This document shows, in pieces, positions 4,976 to 5,247 of a DNA stretch of 5,247 nucleotides. The stretch comes from Elusimicrobia bacterium CG03_land_8_20_14_0_80_50_18 (GTDB taxonomy: Bacteria; CG03). Below the pieces are notes generated by a model. The model saw only the letters and a program-made list of their open reading frames with translations. It did no database searches and was not told where the DNA came from. Position 1 is the stretch's first letter; every line of letters starts with the position of its first letter. The stretch is from contig PEUP01000063.1 of assembly GCA_002780705.1 (NCBI GenBank), positions 1-5,247 of the forward strand. The letters run 5' to 3'. The translations under genes were made by a program, and so were the position numbers.

Positions 4976-5247
4976 TCAGAAAGGCCTCTTGGCGGGGCCG
5001 CCTGCTGCGGCTCCAGGCATTCCTCCTGACATTCCGCCGCCGCCCGTTCCGGGAGCCCGGCCCAAAGACGCTATATACTGATTCAACATATCCGGATTGC
5101 CGGCTTTGGCGAGCGCGGCTTCCTTGGTCACCTTTCCCGCCTTCACAAGCTGGGCGAGGGCCTTGTCCATGGATATCATTCCGAATTTCATTCCCGTTTC
5201 CAGGGCTCCGTAGATAAGATGAGTTTTCCCGTCTCTTATAAGGTTGG
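4976..5247 (-). CDS. pilT: Type IV pilus retraction ATPase PilT, C-terminal fragment (5' part outside window)
   Basis: This is the last 89 residues of a PilT-family secretion ATPase, the cytoplasmic hexameric motor that depolymerises type IV pili for twitching motility. The visible part opens with NLIRDGKTHLIYGALETG and continues with GMISMDKALAQLV, matching the C-terminal PilT signature (AIRNLIRE followed by GKTHQIYSAIQTG and the MDQAL helix). The frame runs open to the window edge, so the Walker motifs and the start lie outside. The codon before NLIRD ends in CC, so that residue is Ser, Pro, Thr or Ala, not the Arg of the textbook AIRNLIRE motif. The protein ends in a low-complexity Gly/Ala/Met/Pro tail of about 28 residues finishing KRPF, an extension not part of the core fold. 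A second PilT-like gene follows after 79 nt in the same direction. The family is clear; the assignment to PilT rather than PilU rests on the NLIRD motif. Confidence 0.9.
   Translation of the reverse strand, partial: NLIRDGKTHLIYGALETGMKFGMISMDKALAQLVKAGKVTKEAALAKAGNPDMLNQYIASLGRAPGTGGGGMSGGMPGAAAGGPAKRPF

Noticed and set aside
1..5247. CRISPR array, tRNA, rRNA, insertion sequence or prophage attachment site
   Set aside because: No regularly spaced repeats, no tRNA-like cloverleaf, no transposase and no long direct or inverted repeats were seen on either strand by eye.

Overview
All supportable genes in this window lie on the minus strand, so transcription runs from high to low coordinates. 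The organism looks like a Gram-negative-type bacterium with type IV pili and moderate GC. The gene mix (tandem PilT-like ATPases, an effector-less cyclic-nucleotide-binding protein, a DUF3307 membrane protein, a methyltransferase/ATP-grasp fusion) would fit a poorly cultivated lineage such as Elusimicrobia/Omnitrophota-like bacteria. That placement is an impression; no taxonomic marker gene is present.

Block 1 (5247 down to 2187) is a compact pilus-linked gene run. It holds the last 89 residues of a PilT ATPase, a second complete but diverged PilT/PilU-like ATPase (4896-3781), a cNMP-binding + GAF-like protein (3781-2891) and a DUF3307 membrane protein (2903-2187). The last three genes overlap (TGATG junction, then a 13-nt overlap), which suggests translational coupling. 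A plausible reading is a pilus retraction motor pair with a cyclic-nucleotide-responsive partner.

Block 2 (2184 down to 1) looks like a separate transcription unit. A near-consensus sigma70 promoter (TTGACA-16 bp-TACAAT) begins 2 nt after the DUF3307 stop. It is followed by a leader of about 205 nt containing a 28-codon upstream ORF, then a 39-residue Cys-rich zinc-ribbon protein with a strongly acidic tail (1945-1826). After 93 nt comes a large ORF (1732 to beyond position 1) that fuses a class I SAM methyltransferase to a D-Ala-D-Ala-ligase-type ATP-grasp domain. Its 3' end lies outside the window.

The most interesting idea is that block 2 is a dedicated carrier-protein system. A tiny zinc-ribbon protein with an acidic tail ending in Glu, placed before an ATP-grasp ligase, recalls the logic of the LysW amino-group carrier and its ATP-grasp ligase LysX, here with a different ligase type and a fused methyltransferase. 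This is inference from architecture, not homology that could be tested here.
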